64,000 bases of DNA. Source: Novosphingobium lentum NBRC 107847 (GTDB lineage Bacteria; Pseudomonadota; Alphaproteobacteria; Sphingomonadales; Sphingomonadaceae). The stretch spans positions 124,001 to 188,000 of the forward strand of contig NZ_BCTW01000003.1 in the NCBI RefSeq assembly GCF_001590965.1, in the 5' to 3' direction. How positions within the stretch are numbered: the stretch's first letter is position 1; each line of letters begins with the position of its first letter. Below the pieces are notes generated by a model that made no database searches, was not told the DNA's origin, and saw only the letters and a program-made list of their open reading frames with translations. The translations under genes and the position numbers were made by a program. This document shows, piece after piece, positions 58,644-64,000 of the stretch.

Positions 58644-61079
58644 ATGTGGAAGGTCATTCGCCGCAAGCCGATGCTTTACCGGTCCACGAGCTTTGCCGGG
58701 GTATGCGTGTCGATCGCGTTCTTGGCCGGGTGCGGTGGGAGCGGGGGTGGCGTTTCCAGCCCCGCGCCGCTGCCGGCCCCCACTCCGACCCCAACACCAA
58801 CGCCAACACCAGCACCGACGCCAACACCAGCACCGACGCCAACACCCACACCGACGCCCGCTCCAACGCCAACCCCCACGCCGACCAGCAGTTTCCAGAC
58901 CAGCGAATACAACCGCTCCGACGGTCCGGTGTATCACAACGCCATCGCCGGATGGTCGCAAGGCTATACCGGCAAAGGCGTCACGATCGCGATCGTGGAC
59001 GGCGGGATCGACATGACCAACCCGGAATTTGCCGGACGCATCTCGTCCGCATCGGCCGATGTCGCGGCCAATCGCGGCATCCAGCAACAGGACGACCACG
59101 GCACGCAAGTGGCGCTGACCGCGGCTGCTGCGCGCGACAATACCGGCATCCTGGGCATTGCGTTCGACGCCACCATCCAGGTCCTGCGTGCCGATACGCC
59201 GGGAACGTGCACGACCCCGGGCGCCAATGGCGAGAGCGGGTGCACGTTCGGCGACACGGCGATCGCGGCGGGGGTCGACAAGGCGGTTGCGGCGGGCGCC
59301 CGGGTCATCAACCTGTCGCTTGGCGGATCGAACGCCAATGGCACCCTTGCTGCGGCGATCGCGCGCGCATCGGCTGCCGGGGTGGTGGTGGTGGTGGCCG
59401 CCGGCAACGACGGCAAGTCCACCGATCCGGCCAAGGACCCCAACAACCCCGATCCGTTTCCCACCTCGATCCAGATGGCGGGTGGCACCAACGTGATCAT
59501 CGCCGGATCGGTGGACAACACCGGCACGATTTCGGACTTCAGCAACCGCGCCGGCACCGAGGCGACGTGGTACTTGTCGGCGTTGGGCCAGCAGTTGTGC
59601 TGCGTTTACGAGAACGGCGTGCTCAAGGTCACCACCAACGCCAGCGGGCAGCGGTTCGTCACCGTGGTCAGCGGCACCAGCTTTGCCGCGCCGCAGATTT
59701 CCGGCGCGGTGGCGCTGCTGGCGCAGGCGTTTCCCAATCTCACCGGCGCGCAGATCGTCGACTTGCTGTTGCGGACGGCGCGCGATGCCGGCGCGGTGGG
59801 CACCGATCCGATCTATGGCAGGGGCATCCTCGACATCCAGCGTGCGTTTGCGCCCCAGGGCACCACGTCGCTGGCGGGCACGCTGGTGCCGCTGCCGCTG
59901 GGCGACACCACCGGCGTGACCAGTTCGGCGATGGGCGATGCGGTGACCGGCGCCAGCCTTGGTGCGGTGATCATCGACGGATACTCTCGTGCTTACGCCG
60001 TCGATCTGGCGCGGTCGCTGCGCGCCGCGCAAGTCGAGCCGCGCCTGACCAACGCGCTGGCGACCGGCACGCGGACGATGGCCGTCGGCAACCGCACGAT
60101 GTCGCTGGCGTTCAGCGTCGACGGGCGCGGGCGACACACCTGGATCGCGCCACTGCGGCTGGGGCAGGACGATGCCGACCGCGCGCGCGTGCTGGCCGCC
60201 AGCATCACCAGCGACCTCGCCCCCGGACGCCGCATCGGCTTTGCCTATCATCAGGGCGCCGATGGGCTGGTCGCGCAGATGGAGGGGCACCACGAGCCGG
60301 CGTTCCTGATCGCCAGTGGTCCGACCTCCGATCTCGGGTTCGTGCGGTCGAGCGGTTCGGCGTTCGCCTATCGCCACCAGTTGGGCCGTTGGGGCCTGAC
60401 CGTGAGCGCGGAAGACGGCGCGGCGCTGACCGGCCCGGTCGCCTTTGCCGACAGCCTTGCCCGCCCGCGCGAACGCGAACGGATCGCGCGGATGGGTCTG
60501 GCCGCAGATCGCCGGTTCGGTGCGGTCGATACCGTGCTGGGCCTGAGCTGGCTGCGCGAGGATCGCACCGTGCTGGGCGCGCGGTTCCACGATGCGTTCG
60601 GCGGCGGCGGCGCCAGCACGCTGTTTGCCGATGCCAACGTGGGCTGGGATTTGGCACCAGACTGGCGGCTGGGCGCTGCCGCGCGGTTCGGCTGGACGCG
60701 CGCCGATCGCACCGGCACGGTCGCGGGCGGATCGCAACTGCTGAGTTCGTCGTGGGCGCTCGACGTCGAGAAGGTCGGCGTGCTGGGCACCGCCGACCGC
60801 CTCGCCTTCCGCCTGTCGCAACCGCTGCGGGTGGAAAGCGGCGGGCTCAACCTGCAGTTGCCGACCGGGTACGACTACGCGACGCTGGCCACGACCTACG
60901 GCCTGCGCCCACTTTCATTGGCGCCGCACGGGCGCGAGATGGTGGGCGAACTGGCGTGGCGCACGGCGTTGTGGCGCGGCGCGCTCGGCACCAGCCTGTT
61001 CTACCGCCGCCAGCCCGGCCATTTTGCCGCTCTGCCCGATGACAAGGGCGTGGCGCTGCGCTGGGAGCGGGCGTTTTAG
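58644..61079 (+). CDS. Lipoprotein subtilisin-type serine protease with C-terminal beta-barrel
   Basis: An 811-residue protein. The N-terminus is a lipoprotein signal with lipobox FLAGC (Cys30), followed by a Pro-Thr repeat linker (about 46-81). The S8 peptidase domain has catalytic Asp119 (AIVDGG), His152 (DDHGTQ) and Ser346 (SGTSFAAP). From about residue 510 to the terminal Phe (ALRWERAF) the sequence has the alternating beta pattern of an autotransporter or outer membrane barrel. Most autotransporter proteases have a type I signal, so the lipobox is unusual; the protein may be anchored and displayed at the surface. The ATG at 58644 follows AAGGGATCGATCGC. Confidence 0.93.
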   Translation: MWKVIRRKPMLYRSTSFAGVCVSIAFLAGCGGSGGGVSSPAPLPAPTPTPTPTPTPAPTPTPAPTPTPTPTPAPTPTPTPTSSFQTSEYNRSDGPVYHNAIAGWSQGYTGKGVTIAIVDGGIDMTNPEFAGRISSASADVAANRGIQQQDDHGTQVALTAAAARDNTGILGIAFDATIQVLRADTPGTCTTPGANGESGCTFGDTAIAAGVDKAVAAGARVINLSLGGSNANGTLAAAIARASAAGVVVVVAAGNDGKSTDPAKDPNNPDPFPTSIQMAGGTNVIIAGSVDNTGTISDFSNRAGTEATWYLSALGQQLCCVYENGVLKVTTNASGQRFVTVVSGTSFAAPQISGAVALLAQAFPNLTGAQIVDLLLRTARDAGAVGTDPIYGRGILDIQRAFAPQGTTSLAGTLVPLPLGDTTGVTSSAMGDAVTGASLGAVIIDGYSRAYAVDLARSLRAAQVEPRLTNALATGTRTMAVGNRTMSLAFSVDGRGRHTWIAPLRLGQDDADRARVLAASITSDLAPGRRIGFAYHQGADGLVAQMEGHHEPAFLIASGPTSDLGFVRSSGSAFAYRHQLGRWGLTVSAEDGAALTGPVAFADSLARPRERERIARMGLAADRRFGAVDTVLGLSWLREDRTVLGARFHDAFGGGGASTLFADANVGWDLAPDWRLGAAARFGWTRADRTGTVAGGSQLLSSSWALDVEKVGVLGTADRLAFRLSQPLRVESGGLNLQLPTGYDYATLATTYGLRPLSLAPHGREMVGELAWRTALWRGALGTSLFYRRQPGHFAALPDDKGVALRWERAF
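58779..58886 (+). repeat. Short tandem repeats encoding a Pro-Thr/Pro-Ala linker
   Basis: The DNA is a run of CCAACACC- and CCGACGCC-like hexamers that encode PT and PA dipeptides. It is part of the protease gene and is likely length-variable by slippage. It is not a CRISPR array, because repeats are direct, short and in-frame. Confidence 0.9.
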
Positions 61080-61164
61080 GGCGTCGCGCGCAAACGCTGA
61101 CCCACTGCACCTTGCGGGCAGCCCCGCAACCGGCAATAGCGCGGCAAGCAGCAACGGTCTTTTC

Positions 61165-61800
61165 ATGCCCGCCATCGGTCCATCACCCATCCCTGACGCC
61201 GGGTCCGCCGTAACCGGGCTGGTCATCGGCGTCGACGAAGCCGGACGCGGGCCGCTTGCCGGGCCGGTGGTGGCGGCCGCAGTGATTCTTTGCAAACCAC
61301 GGCCTGCGGGGCTCGACGATTCCAAGAAGCTGTCGCGCGATCGGCGCGCGCTGCTGGAGGATCGCATCAAGCGTCGCTGCCGCTGGGCGGTGGGTGTGGT
61401 CGAGGCGGACGAGGTCGACCGGCTCAACATCTTCGGCGCGACCATGCTGGCGATGACGCTGGCCGTGGCGGCGCTGTGCGAAAACCTCGACGAGGAACCG
61501 CACATCGTCCTGATCGACGGCAACCTGACGCCGCACGGCCGCCGCCCGGAATGGCGCTGGCCGGCCCGGCCGATCGTCGGCGGCGATGCGATCGAGCCGT
61601 GCATCTCGGCCGCCTCGATCATCGCCAAGGAACACCGCGACCGGCTGATGCGCGCGCATGCGCTGGCGCATCCGCACTATGGCTGGGAACGCAACGCGGG
61701 CTACGGTACACCCGAACACTTGGCTGCTTTGCGTCTTCACGGGCCGAGTCCGTTGCATCGCCGCAGCTTTGCTCCGGTCGCGCAGCTTGAAATGTTCTGA
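61165..61800 (+). CDS. rnhB: Ribonuclease HII
   Basis: A 211-residue endonuclease that removes RNA from RNA-DNA hybrids. It has the start [21 protein letters not shown] with the catalytic Asp-Glu, DDSKKLS, the central IDGN with a further Asp, and [19 protein letters not shown] with the later Asp. The stop comes soon after QLEMF, as in other RnhB proteins. The ATG at 61165 is a plausible start, with the family's first strand at residue 18 or so. Confidence 0.96.
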   Translation: MPAIGPSPIPDAGSAVTGLVIGVDEAGRGPLAGPVVAAAVILCKPRPAGLDDSKKLSRDRRALLEDRIKRRCRWAVGVVEADEVDRLNIFGATMLAMTLAVAALCENLDEEPHIVLIDGNLTPHGRRPEWRWPARPIVGGDAIEPCISAASIIAKEHRDRLMRAHALAHPHYGWERNAGYGTPEHLAALRLHGPSPLHRRSFAPVAQLEMF

Positions 61801-61833
61801 CGCGAATTTCTGAATTTTGGGGAAGACAACGCC

Positions 61834-62739
61834 ATGCCGTTCACCGCTGCCGACGTGCCGGGCCAGCAAGGCCGAACCTTCCTGGTGACCGGGGCCAATG
61901 CCGGGATCGGGTTCGAAGCCAGCCGCGTGCTGGCGGCGCGGGGCGCGCGCGTGATCATGGCCTGCCGTGACAAGGATCGCGCCGAAGCGGCCATGGCGCG
62001 GATCGCGGCCGAAGTGCCGGGCGCTGCCTTGCGCTTCGTGCCGCTGGACCAGGCCGACATCGCCAGCGTCCGCGCGGCGGCGGCGTTGCTGGCGGACGAG
62101 CCGATCGACGTGCTGGTCAACAACGCCGGGGTCATGGTCCCGCCGCTGACCCGCACCGCGCAAGGGCGCGAGCTGCAGTTCGGGGTCAATCATCTCGGCA
62201 CGTTCGCGCTCACCGCGCTGCTGCTGCCGCAACTGGCGAAGCGCGACCGTCCGCGGATCGTCGTGACCGGCAGCGTGGCGCACAAGCGCGGCGCGATCGA
62301 CTGGAACGATATCGATGCGTTGAACAGCTACAGCAAGTTCGAGCGCTATTCCGCCAGCAAGCTGGCAAACCTGCTGTTCCTGTTCGAACTCGACCGGCGG
62401 CTGAAGACCAGCGGCTCGCCGGTGTCGGCGATCGGCTGCCATCCCGGCGTCTCGCTCACCGAACTGGCGCGCCACTATCCGCCGATCCTGCGCACGCTGT
62501 CGTCGCTCGCCACGCCGTTGCTCAATCCGCCGGCGCACGCGGCATGGCCCACTTTGCAGGCCGCGACCGATCCGCAGGCGGTCGCGGGCGGGTATCACGG
62601 CCCGCAAGGCCTCGCCGACTTTCGCGGGCCATCGGGTCCGGCCAAACGCAAACCCCGCGCGACCGACCCGATCGCGGCGCGGCGACTGTGGGACTTGTCG
62701 ATCGACCTCACCGGCATCGATCCGGGCCTGTCCGGGTGA
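61834..62739 (+). CDS. SDR of the retinol dehydrogenase/protochlorophyllide reductase-like type
   Basis: A 301-residue SDR. The cofactor loop is TGANAGIG, followed by NNAGVM, then GSVAHK at the Ser position and YSASK for the Tyr/Lys pair. The subgroup with GFEASRVLAARGARVIMACR is that of retinol dehydrogenases and WWOX-like proteins. It follows rnhB by 33 bases on the same strand. Substrate unknown. Confidence 0.92.
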   Translation: MPFTAADVPGQQGRTFLVTGANAGIGFEASRVLAARGARVIMACRDKDRAEAAMARIAAEVPGAALRFVPLDQADIASVRAAAALLADEPIDVLVNNAGVMVPPLTRTAQGRELQFGVNHLGTFALTALLLPQLAKRDRPRIVVTGSVAHKRGAIDWNDIDALNSYSKFERYSASKLANLLFLFELDRRLKTSGSPVSAIGCHPGVSLTELARHYPPILRTLSSLATPLLNPPAHAAWPTLQAATDPQAVAGGYHGPQGLADFRGPSGPAKRKPRATDPIAARRLWDLSIDLTGIDPGLSG

Positions 62740-62764
62740 TCGCCGGAAAATAAATATGGTTAGC

Positions 62765-64000
<1,236 letters not shown>

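Noticed and set aside
58779..58886. Regular short repeats that could look like a CRISPR or minisatellite
   Set aside because: They are in-frame direct repeats encoding a PT/PA linker of the protease; there are no spacers or cas genes.
57077..61042. A 1321-codon open frame on the plus strand
   Set aside because: It runs antisense across dapD and the HAD gene and then out of frame through the protease gene; it has no ribosome site or domain, and the real genes there are well supported. High GC keeps the frame open.

Overview
The window is GC-rich, gene-dense alphaproteobacterial DNA, most likely from a sphingomonad (Novosphingobium/Sphingobium-like). Supporting signs are a CcrM-type GANTC methyltransferase behind a CtrA-like site, a TonB-dependent receptor of the sphingomonad catabolic type, many short-chain dehydrogenases and Rieske/P450 oxygenases, and the palindromic repeats often seen between sphingomonad genes. 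The species call is inference. No rRNA, tRNA, CRISPR array, integrase, transposase or phage gene was seen.

Bases 1-46,500 form one large catabolic region of many short, tightly coupled operons, often divergent from one another. It holds three cytochrome P450s (1-764 partial, 12172-13413, 33263-34477), two Rieske oxygenase alpha subunits with a CoA ligase between them (35624-40002), a Rieske ferredoxin and a rubredoxin, and a KstD-like flavoprotein. Beta-oxidation functions are a fused double acyl-CoA dehydrogenase, two enoyl-CoA hydratases and many SDRs. There is also a 2-oxoacid/acetoin-dehydrogenase-like E1 pair with a free-standing lipoyl protein, three APH-like kinases, a TonB receptor and several membrane proteins. 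The most unusual content is a module of a sulfotransferase overlapping or abutting a DUF1214-type gene, with SDRs nearby. It occurs twice (23811-29152 on the minus strand, 42402-46487 on the plus strand). A lipocalin-like family (DUF7064-type) also occurs twice.

Together these genes look like a pathway that imports a hydrophobic, probably cyclic (terpenoid, steroid or aromatic) compound, hydroxylates it, activates it with CoA and shortens it by beta-oxidation, with possible phospho- or sulfo-activated intermediates. The substrate cannot be read from the sequence. Two candidate operator motifs recur in the short promoter gaps: a 14-bp palindrome GTATGCTAGCATAC with variants, and ACCGAnCGnTCGGT in front of the operon that encodes a TetR regulator.

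From about 46,500 to the end the content becomes ordinary chromosome: an HxlR/azoreductase pair, small secreted and stress proteins, a cold-shock protein, PhnA-like, DoxX and TauE proteins, dapD, an HAD phosphatase, a lipoprotein-type subtilisin with a beta-barrel C-terminus, rnhB, an SDR and the start of ccrM, which runs off the right edge. The intergenic region before ccrM carries six GANTC sites in 163 bp. No gene-free stretch exceeds 300 bases.
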